From the NCBI GenBank assembly GCA_020055645.1, contig CM034546.1, positions 89,776,001-89,840,000 on the forward strand: DNA of 64,000 nucleotides, read 5' to 3'. Every line of letters starts with the position of its first letter. Position 1 is the first letter of the stretch. A program made the position numbers and the translations under genes. A model generated the notes under the pieces. It was not told where the DNA came from. It worked only from the letters and a program-made list of their open reading frames with translations, and made no database searches. Origin of the DNA: Tomocerus qinae. Taxonomy: Eukaryota > Arthropoda > Collembola > Entomobryomorpha > Tomoceridae. This document shows, in pieces, positions 42,351 through 56,000 of the stretch.

Positions 42351-43535
42351 TATAAATAAATATCTAAAAATTCTAACAAATTCCAATAAATATCCACCAA
42401 TTCTAATAAAATTATAAATAAATATCTAAAAATTCTAATAAATTCCAACAAATGTCAATAAATTCTAATAAATTCCAATAAATATCAAAATATTCAAAAA
42501 AAAATCCAAAAAATGTCAACAAATTATAATAAATTCCAATAAATATCAAAACATTAGTAATAAATTCCAATAAATTCAATTAGGTTCCAATAAATTTAAT
42601 TTAGTTCCAATAAATTTAATTCCAATAAATAATAATCAATTCAATTTAATTCCAATAAATTCAATTTAATTCCAATAAATTCAATTTAATTCCAATAAAT
42701 TCAATTTAATTCCAATAAATTCAATGTAATTCCAATAAATTCAATTACATTCCCTAATAAATAAAAATAAAATTCCAAAATATTCCAATAAGTTGAATTA
42801 AATTCCCAACAAATATAAATAACTTCCAAAATATTCTAATAAATTCAATTAAATTCCCCTATAAATTCAATTAAATTCACTAATAAATATAAATAAAATT
42901 CCAATAAGTTCCAAAATATTCCAATAAATTCCAATAAATTCCAATAAATAACGATAAATTCAAAAACAATTCAATAAATATCAATAAATTGGAAACCATT
43001 CCAATATATTTCAATCAATTCAAAACCATTCCAACATATTTCAATAAATTCCAAAAATTCAATCAATTTTCAATACTACAAATTACAAATGCCAATAAAT
43101 TCAATTAAATTCTAATTATTTCCAATAAATTGCAACAAATTCAATTAAATTCCGATAAATTCAATTAAATTCCAATAAATTCAATTAAATTCCAATATGT
43201 TCAATTAAATTCCAATTAGTTCTAACAAATTCAATTAAAATCCAATAAATTCCAACAAATTCCATTCAATTCCAATAAATTACAATAAATATCAATACAT
43301 TCCAAAAAATTTCATTAAATATCAATAAATTCCAAGAAATATCATTACATACCAAAAAATTCCAACAATTTTCAATAAATTAAAAATATCATTAATTACT
43401 AAGAAAAATTCCAATAAATTCTAATTATTTCAAACAAATTCCAATAAATATCAATAATTAACAAAAAATTCCAATGAATTCAAATAAATTCCAATAAATA
43501 TCAATATATTCCAATAATTTTACAAAATTCCAATC
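42351..43535. repeat. Degenerate tandem array, 10-20 bp periods
   Basis: Continues the 30 bp array with looser copies of TCCAATAAAT joined to TCAATTTAAT or TCAATTAAAT. A clean 20 bp unit (TCAATTTAATTCCAATAAAT) recurs five or six times at about 42630-42740. It degrades gradually until about 43535. The strand is very rich in A on + and poor in G. It appears to have grown from the same 10 bp ancestor. Confidence 0.9.
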
Positions 43536-43601
43536 AAGGACGTATTTAAGAGGTATTAGTGTGGTCGAAAGTACCCCACAAGCCCACAAATTGCCCAAAA
43601 T

Positions 43602-43645
43602 CACACGCAAGCCCATAAACACACGCAAGCCCATAAACACACGCA
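43602..43645. repeat. 18 bp tandem repeat
   Basis: CACACGCAAGCCCATAAA repeated two full times plus a partial third copy; a looser upstream copy (ACAAGCCCACAAA) precedes it. Confidence 0.85.
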
Positions 43646-43708
43646 CATAGATATTTTCATTTTCACGTAAGAAAATTCTTGTCACGCGACGCATTGTCAA
43701 GCATAGCC

Positions 43709-43840
43709 ACGTATCCAGAAATTTGGTAAAGGGGGGCGCAATCAAAATGGAAAAAAATATTAGCGCGAAAACATTTTTCCATTTTTGGCCACTTTTGGGA
43801 AATAACTGGATTTAGTGGGGTGCCGTGCCCCTCTACTGGA
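43709..43840. repeat. ACGTATCCAG-family repeat, copy 3
   Basis: Starts ACGTATCCAGAAATTTGG, then GGGGGGCGCAATCAAAAT, as in the copy at 28794 (GGAGGCGCAACCAAAAAT). The right part has GTGCCCCTCTACTGGA. Non-coding. Confidence 0.55.
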
Positions 43841-46180
43841 CACTTGCTGATAAATTTGTGGCCAATTTGATCTGTTTTTTACAGCCCTATGCAAACAGCT
43901 TAGAGATCATATCCAAAATGACTTTCGTACGGGGCAGTAGGGTGTGACATAGCTTTCACAGGTTTAAATCAATTTTAACACACACTGACTTGGCGACAAA
44001 TCTAACCCTATGGAAACTTTGTTAGCATTAGAAGGATAGCAAGTATAAATCTCCTAATCCTTTCTGTACGGACATGTTTGCGGAATGTAACAATACACTG
44101 GATTACATTGGCTTCAACCAGGCTGCCAAAATTTTTCGATCCCTGATATGCAGACATGGATACATACGGGGTCAGTTTATGTTTGTACTATCCCACAATA
44201 AACAAAGCTGTTTATACTTATATCGCACATCTGTATCGGTATCCGGGTATTTTGTATAAATTATTTTGTATATGAGGGTAGTGGCAACTTGTATATGCAA
44301 AAGGACATTTTCGCGCTGTTCTGATACATCTACATTATTTTGATTCATTTTTGACAAAAAATTTAGAAACTTTTCCCACTTTGTGTAATTCTGTTTTTTC
44401 TACGCTATTCTTGCCTTGACTAATATTTGACCAGAAAGAGTTCAAAATTTTCACCGTTCACCCGATTGAAGCCGCGTAAACTACAGAATTTAGAAATGAA
44501 AATAACATTTTTGTAAAAGCAAAGAAAATACTAACTATGGGTTGGAATGCAGCAAACGGAGCAAAGTTAGAGTCCAGGTTAGGTTAGGTTAGGTTAGGGG
44601 GTGGGGGTTGGAGAGGGTGGAAACTCGACCTTCAGGTCATGTCCGATAAAGATCCGATGAAACATTTTTGGGGATCATGTCTAAATATTCCGGGATATAG
44701 AGGTGGCTTGGGACTAACTTTCTCACGCACCGTTTGCTGCACTCAATGCTTCGCTTCATTTTTGTCATTGCACCCCTACTCCCAGGTAGCTTTAATCAAA
44801 CATCCCAAGTTCCCGTCCGTAATACTTGCAGTAGTACCTTGCCAGTACCTTTTGGGACGCCTCTGTGTCTGCAAAAAATCTTTAGGATTCTGCAATGGTC
44901 TTTTGGATAAATTTGTAAAATAATGTTGTTCTTCCTAGGATACGGCATCCTGCCGCTGCGGAATTGTAGCCCAATTAGATAAGTTTCATGATTAGAATTG
45001 TGTTGCATCAGTTGCTTGTAATATGGATTCTTTAGATCTTGATGTGGATAATAATCTAACAGAAGATGTACAAAGCATGAGTATAATGAACATGTATATT
45101 ATAATATAGATTTCTTTCTGAAAGGTACGTAGTAATAGTATTGTTTGTTGGGCTTCTATCTTTCTGCATTCTAGAAATGAAAATGGTTTAGCAATGGATG
45201 ATAAATGTCGTCATATTGCGCGCATTCCTCCAGAGAAAATGCAAATCAGCGTCTACGTTTCACACTTCACTATGTAATTGCGATAATGTGATTATTTTTA
45301 ATTTTGCCTTCGAGTGTGTTTAGGATGAGAAAAAATGAACACTCCCTAGAATAAATCCAAGCGACATATTACATAATTCAAGAGATGGTAACATAAACAA
45401 TAACCACAAATCAAAATAGTTTTACAAATGGCCCATCGGGGAAAATAAATGCAAATCTGTCAGCCCACATAGAAGTTGAAAAGCAGGTGCAGATAAACAA
45501 GCATTATGAGTCTAGTAAAACAAAACGTGTTTAATGTAAAGATGAATAGAATAGCTTAGTAATCTGTAATATTAACATTGGTGTATTAAGTAAAGAAAAA
45601 AACGGAGACAAAAGCAAGGCAAGGTGAAGGATTCTACGTGGGCATCAACTAACTCTCCTACTCTGACTCTCAATAATCTCAACTCTTGACTTAGTAACAA
45701 AGCAGATCTTGCTAACAATGTGAAATTCTGAGTTGTAATGGCATAACAATGTAGACCTGTGACTGAATCCGTAACTCCAAATTTGGAAAATGAAGGTCAA
45801 GTGGTAATAAGCAATAAACACGCGATAAAATTGATATAAATCTCTGTTTTTACTCCAGAAATTTTATTTTAGCTTCGGCATCATGATCGGATATCTCAGA
45901 GGCAAGTTCTCCGACTGTTAAAATTTCTTACACCAAAATTTTCCATGGAAAACCAGAGTTTTCATCATTTTCTGTGGTGGATGGCAATTGAGTTGAATTG
46001 AGTTGGCTGTTTTGTTGTTGGTTGAAGTTGTACGAGGAAGGGCAAGTCAATCTTGTTCTGTTGGTTTATTGTTGAGGATGGGGGAGTGGAGATTCGACTC
46101 ACTTGCAGCATTACATGATCTCATTTCTTGTTTGTTAACCACACCGTGAGGATATCTTTCAACTACTTATTTTTATTTTC
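43841..46180. other. Intergenic region upstream of the CAP-Gly gene
   Basis: No supported gene. A 94-codon frame at 44639 has a true ATG but shows no recognised domain, splice support or nearby poly(A) signal. A telomere-type tract lies at 44576-44600. The last part is the likely promoter and 5' UTR of the CAP-Gly gene. Confidence 0.5.
44576..44600. repeat. Interstitial (TTAGG)n telomere-type tract
   Basis: Four perfect AGGTT units followed by AGGGG. TTAGG is the ancestral arthropod telomere repeat. It is far too short to be a telomere. Confidence 0.8.
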
Positions 46181-46187
46181 AGGAACC

Positions 46188-48298
46188 ATGGAGGATTTCA
46201 ACAAGTTCCAGCGAAGGGACTCAGGTAATTTCTTAATTATTTTCTCCCTAATTCTCCCTCTCAACTTTTAAAAAACTTCTGTCCTCAATCTTTCTATTTC
46301 TGTCACCGTTTTGATTTATTTGTTCTACATCGATTGCCATTTGTTCTACTGCATTGTTTCTGTATTGCTATTGTTTTAATTTAAATCAGTATGAACTATG
46401 AACCACATTACGTATTCTGCAATGTACTACTAATACACGCAGAACAACTTTTGTTTATTGTGAGAAAATCAATCAATCATTCGGAATATAGTAAATATTA
46501 AGGCCAGCTATCAGGCATTCATGTCATATTGCATGAAAAAACTGATTAGCATTTATATTTATTCTGACACATAAGGAAACAATGCCTTTAGGCGTTAGCG
46601 TTTTCACAATGACTATAGCTAACTTCTGCTAGATAGAATCTAGTCAGATCATATTGTGTGCCAATGTGCCATGATGACTACATGACACTTGTGACACGAC
46701 ATGCCTTCTCACTCAGCCATGTTGGACTAGTTAGAAAAAACTAACTTGTAAACTGTGAAATAGAAATCCTTACTGAAGACACGGATAGTTTCATTATTGG
46801 AGATACAGTTTACGTGAACGGGAGCAAAAGAGGACGAATTGCATACATTGGAGAAACTAATTTTGGAAAAGGAGATTGGGCTGGAGTCGTTCTCGATAAT
46901 CCAAGCGGTGAATCTTTCATATTAACAGTCCTGAGATTTATTTTCTAGAATTAATTGAAAAAATAAATTAATTGTTTAGGGACAAACAATGGGACGATTT
47001 CGGGGAAGCGTTATTTTCAGTGTGATCCAAATCATGGAATTTTCTCAAGATTGACACGATTGACAAGGCACCGCATGTTTCCAGATGATTACTACGACTG
47101 CAATGTACATCAGACATCGAGGTGAAAGTGTGCTCTTCGGAATTAATTCCTAGCTTTTGACTAAAACAAATAAAACTTTTAAATTCAGTACAACATTCTG
47201 AGTTATCAACTGCTTTTACTTTAATATTTAACTAAAAATGAATTATAAATCTGCATGTTTTCTAACCAAAAAAGTTTTCATAATCTTATTTGCGTTAAAA
47301 ATTTATAGATCTCAGTCTCCGCCCACACCGACCCGTCTGCGGTCTATCTCTCCTTCAAGAAATTCTCCTACTCCGCCAGGAATTCTAAAGAAACGCGTTC
47401 AGTTCGAAGTGGGAGACAAGGTCATAGTTCAAAGCTCGACGGGCATCAAGAGTGGAACATTGAGATTTGTTGGACACACAGCATTTGCTAGAGGAGAGTG
47501 GGCTGGAGTAGAACTTGATCTACCCATGGGGAGACATGATGGAGCCGTCAATGGAAAAAGGTACTATTTTCAGTCAATAATAAAAGTTTTTATTTGTCAA
47601 AATAAAACAGTTCATTAATTATTTGAGTTTTCATCACTGATCTGTAAATTACATGAATTACATGAAAAACTGAAAAACGTACCTCATAAGATTTTAAAAT
47701 AAACCTCCGATTTTGAAAGGTATTTTCAATGCCGAGACCGTTACGGACTTTTTGCTCCGACGCACAAGATAAGCTTAGATCCTGAGAGTCTTCGAAATGG
47801 AAACAGTGTCGGTATCATTACTTCTCAAGCGGCGCATGGTTCGGCCTACCATGACATGCGCAGCTGTTCCATATGTCAGGCGATGGCGCCTTTGGTCGCC
47901 TCCACTAGGGGATCCAGGGTCAGTTTTTGAAAATATTTTTTCATTAAGCTAAATTATTTTAGATGTTTCTAGTTTATTACCATGTTTATTTTTAGTAATT
48001 TGTAATAGTAATTATTTTTTTAAGAAAAGTTAATTTTAACTTATTTTTTAACAGTAGATAGATAATTTTATCATGAAAAATATCTCATTGGAAATAGTTC
48101 ATAAAATTCAGAAATATCTGTAATATTTTAGAATAATTTATTTTGCTTAAAAACACTTAGTTGAGTTTTAATGGGAATAATATTTACATGTAGAAACGTT
48201 GATATGATGTAAATTTATGCAATGAGGAATGAAACTGATGTAATGATAATTTTTTATGAAATGAACAGGAAGGGTCTTACGACAGCGACTACTTCTAA
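46188..48298 (+). CDS. Short protein with two CAP-Gly domains (CLIP-like, without coiled coil)
   Basis: Six exons, 46188-46224, 46764-46907, 46980-47121, 47309-47560, 47720-47918 and 48269-48298, give about 267 residues. A 5' UTR acceptor lies just before, and ACCATGG is a good start context. CAP-Gly 1 is at about residues 22-95 (GDTVYVNGSKRGRIAYIGET, GDWAGVVLD, then GTISGKRYFQC). A Ser/Pro linker follows (SQSPPTPTRLRSISPSR). CAP-Gly 2 is at about 130-205 (VGDKVIVQSSTGIKSGTLRF, GEWAGVELD, then GKRYFQC). This order matches the N-terminus of CLIP-170/CLIP-190 plus-end tracking proteins, which bind tubulin and EB1 tails. Unlike them it stops soon after the second domain, with a small Cys pair (CSIC) and the tail SYDSDYF. 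The GKNDG binding motif is altered in both domains (GTNNG and GRHDG). Longer isoforms beyond the last exon were not seen. Confidence 0.9.
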
Positions 48299-48332
48299 GG
48301 AAGGACTCGAGCCGTAACTTTTATTCGCACCG

Positions 48333-48338
48333 AATAAA
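48333..48338 (+). terminator. Poly(A) signal AATAAA of the CAP-Gly gene
   Basis: AATAAA 35 bases after the stop at 48298, which supports a real 3' end for the short protein. Confidence 0.6.
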
Positions 48339-48339
48339 T

Positions 48340-50015
48340 TACATTACAATCACAAAAAAGAAAGCTCTAAATCACTAAAACCATTGTATTACATTTATTA
48401 TTTACTGTATAATAATTAATTCATGATTAATGTTATTTACTTTATGCTGATTAAAATCTAGTACTGATTGACTTTGATGGTTGATCACTATAAATGCTTT
48501 TCTAATGAAAATTGTAAAGTATTAATGGATTGTTATTAATATTTGGACTAACGCTTACTAGTCACTGTGGAATGAACTTAACGATCACTTGAATTATTTT
48601 CTGCTCTTAATTATCTTATTGCTATTGTTTATATATAGTTATTATTATAATTTGATTAATTAGAGTCCCTTACACTTCCGCGAGAGGCCAGAAGGTCAAA
48701 GGATTATTGTCTGGTTGCAGTATATCTTTGACTTATTGTCGTATGTATTGTACTTTGTAAATTAAAAATTATTATCAAAAGTTTTCTTATTTCTCATGAC
48801 ACTAAATACATTTACAAGAAATTTATCAGTATTTTAACAAGTAAATATTATCCTCATCATGAATGATATAATTTATTATTATTATTGTTATTATTATCAA
48901 TCAAGCAGTCATCGTCATCCACTCTCTACTTGCATTCAGTCATTCATTCTCTCATCCTTAATCATTAATAGATACATCATTTGCATTAATACTCATTTAT
49001 CTGTAATTACAGTCAGACAAACTTAATACTATTATTCATTTATTATTTTCCTTTATTGTTTAGGTTTTAGCGGAGCTGCTTTGTTTTCTTTGTTTATTGT
49101 CTGGAGTAAGTTTGGAGTAGATTAGATTTCTGAGTGATTTTTCATTCTTAATTAAGTACGGAATGGAATTATTATTGTCCATTTATATATTTCTGTCAGA
49201 TTTTTGAATTATTGTCTGCAGATTCAAAATCTCAACGTTACAAGTTAAATTCTCCAGAGAACGGAACGTTTTGCTTGAGTTTCATCGGCAATTTACACAG
49301 TTTTGTCCGCAATGGACTTATTGTCATGCAAATCCCAAGAAGTCAGCAAAAGGATCTTTTTAAGTCTCGCTGCTGCTAATAAAAATCCACAACTATGCTA
49401 TTCTACGCAAATTTCACAACTGTACGTATATTATTGGCGTTCCTAACTCTATTTTATGATAAATTATTGTAATTACCATTAATTATTGATATATTATATC
49501 TTCGTCGTGTGCCTGCTAATAAGTACAATAGCTACCCACATATTATTAAGTATGTGTGGTCTGGCATTTTAAGAGACGTGTGGGATGTTTTTCGCTAAAT
49601 AGCTTTGTCTGGATTTTAGACTGCCTAATTGAATCTTCAATTCATTAGACATTTTATTGTCAGTCCAGACAAAACGAAACACTAGATTTGACTCTCTGCT
49701 CTTTTTAGTACCTTTATATGATTATACTGAATTGAAATATGATTGAACTGATGATAATGATAATATACGCACGCAATCATTAAATATAACATTACTTGAC
49801 TGCAGATACAACAGTCACAAAATCCACCCACCCAGACATTCGAATCCCACACACTCTCATTCGCATCGCAATCTTTCATCTTAAAATCTCATGGAATGTA
49901 ATAATAATAGAATTAATTTAGTGATAGGAATTGTTGACTTTCGATTCGTCTGATATTCTTGCTGCGTTCGCAATCATTACTCTTGGTATGGTGATTGATA
50001 TGAAGTCGAAGGATA
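48340..50015. other. Intergenic region between convergent genes
   Basis: No gene is supported between the 3' ends of the CAP-Gly gene (+) and the DM13-DOMON gene (-). AT-rich with a TTA-rich tract near 48880. Part will be 3' UTR of either gene. Confidence 0.55.
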
Positions 50016-50016
50016 T

Positions 50017-53000
50017 TTAATGTAGTATTGATATCAGAATCGTGCTCACGATCAACAGCAACACGTTCGTCGCCACTGCACCGCTTCCTGCCGTTCGCTT
50101 CAGACGGAAACCTGGATCCACCACGTGGATTCTCCAACCCAAATTATTGTGCGTGTAGCACTGAAAAACAAACCACATTTCCAAATAAAAATCAAACTCA
50201 TATTTATATACACGTGTCACTAAAAATCAATAATTTCATTTTTGAAGGGATAATATATTTCACGGATTTCAACCTGATAATAGACAGTATTAGGAGTGTC
50301 TTCCGTGACGGTCCAAGTGAGATGGCCTGGTCGACCGTCGTCACAAATTAGTTGTAGTGTTTTCATGTAATCCTCGAAGGTCTCCGATGAACTAGACTTG
50401 TCTATCGTTTTGTGCTCCCATTCACAGTAGCGTCCCTCTAAACAATTCACAATTCATAATGGCATTAGCATTATATTTACCCAGAAATAAAGAAAGGGCC
50501 AGCATCCAAAATCCTCCGGTTGCATCAAATGCTGCTTTTTACCAGACACGCATATTCATTAGATAACCCATTAAATGTTGACAATCATTAGCACAATTAA
50601 AAATTCTTAAAATTCAAATGATCACAGCATAAACTAGTAATGTTAGTTAAGGTTTAAAATTCATTTTATTCGTTTTGGTAGCGAATTTATTCAGAACTCA
50701 CTGGCTGTGGGGAAAGGATATCCTGCTGTGTCGTAACTGACTCCAGCATAGATTTTTTGTTTTCTTTGTTCATACTCCGACTTTTGACCGAAGCCCCCTT
50801 CATTGCTATCAGTAATGTAGAAAGGATGATAACGAGCAGGATTTTTGTCGTCATCGCCTAAGCATTTAATATACACATCAGTTCATTTTCCGGAATTGTG
50901 TCAAATAAATATTAATGATGGCATACCTCCTTCAATAGTGAAATGGTATGTTTTTCCCCTTTCAACGTAAATCTCAGGGATGAGCATGTCATTGATGTAC
51001 CAGGCAATACCCCACGATGGATTTCCTGTAAAACAGATTACATTTAGGAATTAATGTTACAGCTAACTAAATAAAATTGCAGGTCGACGTATAATTATTT
51101 TTTTAATAAAAATGACGAAATACGAAGGATGCTTTAATATCCTGTTGCAATCACAAATTATGTGTTGAATGTCACTTACAATAAACACAACTCATACATA
51201 ACAAAACATAACACACATGAGTACACTGTCGAAAATGTCGCAAATGTGTTATAAAGAATAAATGACACGTACAAGGACGTGATTATGTAAATCTGCTTCC
51301 TGTGTACTTGCGTTGAAGCCAAGGAAAAATTATTAGTGTAAAATTGGCAAGAAAGAATAGTAAATACACCAACATTAAAAGTAATGAATGACAAATAATA
51401 GTAATTTACAGTTCAGTTGTTCACTTGAATAAGTTAAAGCACTTGACGAGACAAAGGAGACAACCACAAGACAAAAAATTAAACCGACGACTCACCATTA
51501 TTTGTATCGTCAAGGACGTAACGCTTGACTCCATGTTCTTAAACGCAAAGCCGCATGAAATACCAATGAAATAGGAAAAACAATTAACAGGCCAAAAATA
51601 GACAAATTTACCTGTGATAGCAGTGTAGCCCCGTTTTCCACCCGTCGGTCCTATTCGAACAGAGAAGTTCTGAACTCCATCAATCAATACTGGTGGCCAA
51701 GCTCTGATTTTGGGCCCAGTCTCCACGAAATTGTCATCCAATATTGATAAGCAGCTATGATCGTTACGGGAGGCCACGTCAATTCGAATATCGTCTGCAA
51801 TTAATAATTTTAAAATAATTAGATTTCAATTCAACAAATTTTGATAAAGTATGATAAAGCTACCTGATGGTGCTGTTCTTTCCCCAAAGTGGTAGTTGGC
51901 TTCGTTTCTCGAATTAAGATTTCCCACAGCGACGAAAATGTTGGTGTCTCCATCCAAACTCATATCGTAACGACTTTCACCGGCATGAATTGGTCGGCGG
52001 AAAACGACAGTTGTCACACCGTTTTTCCTTTGTCCATCTATCAACTCTATATCGTTTCTCCCTCCGAGTCTCGAATCAGGACAAACCCCATCTTTTCCGT
52101 CGCACTGTATTCAAAGAAAATTAATTCAACCAACGATCCTCCAATTACAACTTAAACTAACAAAATAAATGATAACAATTTACCTGACTCTTTGCAGTCA
52201 TATAGTAATCTTCTGCATGAAACTTCGATCTTTGACTCGGAGTGTAATAAACAACAACGGCATCTGCGCCGACCATTTGAGTTTTGCCGGTGATAGGACT
52301 GAATCCCAGAGCTACCCATTGTTTTTCAGTGATCCTACCACTTAATTTGAATTTGACAAAGGAACCTTCTGTTTCCCATTGGAGCTGAACAGTTTTTGAT
52401 AAAAGATCTTTGCAGTTGGAAAATCCTCCTTCGGGTCGTTTATTGCTTTTTGGCTAAACATAAAACGAATTTTGCTGTTTTATTAGGGCCAATTATAGAA
52501 TTTTATTATAATTAGTATATAGCCAATGTTACTTTTTTAATAGAATAAATATAGTCACATCACAGTCTAGTCTACTGTACGTGTATTATTGGCTAGCATG
52601 CTGTCAATAAAAAACGTAATATTTCGACTCACAGTGGTGACAGTGGGCGGTAACGACGGAACAGTCGCAAAAATCTTGCGCAGCAGTGGAAACATTACAT
52701 TTCGAAAATGACAAAATTTACCACAAAAGTAATTAACAAATTTAAACGTTTAGTTACCTTTTGTTGACGGTGCAGTGCAGGCGGGACCTCAATTCCCTTC
52801 GGGATCAACACGTGCCCAAAGTTATGTTTGTATCTGTAGAAAACGGACATGAATTTAATTAAAAGGTAGTTTAAATGTCAATTCAAAATAATTATTGATC
52901 TATTGATCCATAATTGTCCATATAGTCGAAATTTTTGTTTTAATGCAGAAGGATTGGCTGTAGATGATTCTGGAATAACCGCACCACCCACGAAAACATG

Positions 53001-56000
53001 TTGGCAGTGGCTCCCGGGAACCGATAATAATATTTTCCCTATGTGGCTTTGTTTGTCATTTGAAGTTGATTTAATGGCGACATGGGACTTACGCGACACA
53101 CCAGACAGAAAGCCAGTCGATGTCATAAACTGTGAGATCTTGTGGCAGTCGGATTTCAATATCTTCGCCTTCGTATCCTCTGAGGGCGTTTTCCAAGCTG
53201 CTCAATGAAACAAACAAAGAATTTACAAGCGATTATTCATTCATAAGTTGGCTGTGATAAAACGGATAAAAATTCACTGACTCTCCCTTTTCGTTAGGAA
53301 CTTTTCTTCCTCCAGGATGTGGCTCATTGCCAGTACCGACCCAGAAATAGGCATCCGGCCCCGCTCCGTCGTAATGTAGATTTGGAATGTAAAATGTTCT
53401 CGAGTCCAGAATAGTAATATTTCCGGAGCGGAGTCCATGAGCTAATCTTTTGAATTCAGGGAGAACTCTTCTCTTGGGAGGACTGAGACTCCTCGGGATC
53501 TTCACATCTCCGAAATTAACCTTATGAATTATTTAGAAATTATGCATTATCATCCATGGCATGTAACTAGTAATTGAAACGAGTTGTTTATGATGTATTT
53601 ACAGTAAATCTTCGGCACCAGACGGAGAGCCAGGCGATATCTTTGATTTTGTAGCCCGGGGGAAGATGGAGAATCACGTCTTCACGATTGAAATCTCTCA
53701 GCACTGGTGGTTCCCTATCACAACAACCCACAGCCAAAGCAGAGAAACGAATTACCATACAAAGTACACCATTTTATATCGTATAACTATATTAAACGTT
53801 TAGGTAATATTATTATACAAAGAATACATATAAGTATATACTCTTTAACATACACATAATATTATACAGATAGGATAATATTATAGTGAAGTAGAGTGTT
53901 TGGCTAAAGCCCGAAAATAGACACGTTCATCCGCAGTGGGAATTGAATTGTCTATAGAGTCGACTCGAACCAACCAACTAGTAGCAACGTATACGTTTAT
54001 ACAGATACATATATTACTTTTACAAGATGCGGGGTATTTCACATAATAAGAGGTATATTACATAAGGAGTTTATATGGAGAAGGACAGAGTGATGTATGG
54101 TGGGTAATAGAAAAGGGGGCTCAACGCGACAACGTGCCGAGAAATCTGATCGCTTTCACTTTCTCCCTTTCCCATCCTACGGAGACTAACACTCACTTCT
54201 TTTTCAATTAAACACCCAAATTACCATATTAACTTCCGTTTGGAGGACATTATAGTAAATATATTTATCGGCCGTCTCACCTGTCAGTGTAGTCGTCAGG
54301 GTAAGGGACGATAACCCCCGTTGGGGAGGGGTCTCCGCTTTTGCCCACCCAGAAATACGCATCTGTAGTAATAGAATTAGGTACACCTCCATTTTACTTT
54401 GTTTTCCTCATTTAAATTCATAATTGGTAATGAAAGACAGTTCGTTTAGGCAATTACCCGGTCCGAGACCGTCGTAGGAAAAGTCCTTGATGAAAAGCGT
54501 GTCTTCATCTACAGCGTAGACTTTTCCAGCGACTTTATGTGCGTACGCACTGAATTGACCGATCCATTTCCCGTTGTACTCCTTGCATTCTGCAATTATT
54601 CCAATAAACCCATTCCCACGTTATTGCATTATCAAAATGCGTTCTACTGACACCAACTCATTTTCGCAGCATGATTCAATTGCCATTGTTGTACAATAAT
54701 GCAAACACATGTTCGTGGAGTGTGCAGCTACATCAAGTAGCAGTTAAATCCTGTATGACTATGTTATTAAAGATGTGTAAATCCCTGTCTGTGAGTTAAT
54801 AAAATAATAATGCTCCACGAGGGACTCGTTTTATGCAATCAGATATTCACTCTCCCCACTAAATGCTAAATCTAACTACGCAACAAAGACCTACAATGGA
54901 GAGTCCTCCTCCCAGCACGAGTCACATTCAATATTATAGCACCATTACGTACTCACTTACTGCATTCGCATACTACTGTACTCCAGCAATAATAAACACA
55001 GTGGATAGGGAATGAGGAGAATGCAGCCCAATCTTTTCCCACACCGCATCAAATATTCATGCAAACCCCGTCCTCTCTTTTACTATATCGCCCCACACTA
55101 AACTGTCATTTCCATTACAAATCACAACAACTACTTACTGACTGCCACACTTTTTCTTGCCCAAGGGGCCTCCACACTCTCACACCACTAACCTATGCCC
55201 TCTAAACAATTCCCAAATACCACCTTTTCCACCAATTCTACTAATCCCCTTTTCACGTCTTCATTCTCCACTATTATTCCCACTTTCAACACGTTTTACT
55301 TGTTCCATTTTTATCACTTTTTCGTGATTAATTACTACTAAAACCAAAATTCACGTGTTTTCATTTATAAAACTCAATGAAATACCTTTTTAATTGCTAT
55401 GTAGTACTACATCGATAATGTAAAATAAAATAACATTTCACTTTCATATTATTGTGGTAGGTAAAATGCAATACATATCAAATGCCGATGCGATTGATAA
55501 TTATTCGTATATATCTTAAGTCATTATTTATTTTTTACTATTAGGCTCAACACGATTTTTACCTCTCTATTAACACTTGAGATTTTTAAAGAACGTGACT
55601 TATTCTAGTAATTTGTATATAGATACAGCTCTTACAACTTAACTGCAATATATTAGTTATTTCCACTCCTGCATTTGCTTATTCATCATTCAATACATTA
55701 TAATATTACAGCCTTGCATTTTGCAAGTGGCTAGGCAAAATAAAAAAATACGTGACAGGAAAAACCTTTTATTCAGGTATACTGAATCAAAAACATTGTA
55801 TAAATCAATAATATCGATTATATTGCATTTTAAATGGTGATAGTTTTACAGTGACTATTTACCTTTGCATTGTGAATGGTATTGTTTGTTGCCTACTCAG
55901 ATTGAATGACTGAATCACGTTTATGTTAAATATGCAAGGCACAAATGCAATTTTAAAGAAAATTAATTTCTGAAAATATGACACTGACAAGTGGAGGCTG

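Noticed and set aside
44639..44923. 94-codon plus-strand frame with a true ATG
   Set aside because: No recognised domain, no splice or poly(A) support, and it lies in a repeat-bearing intergenic stretch.
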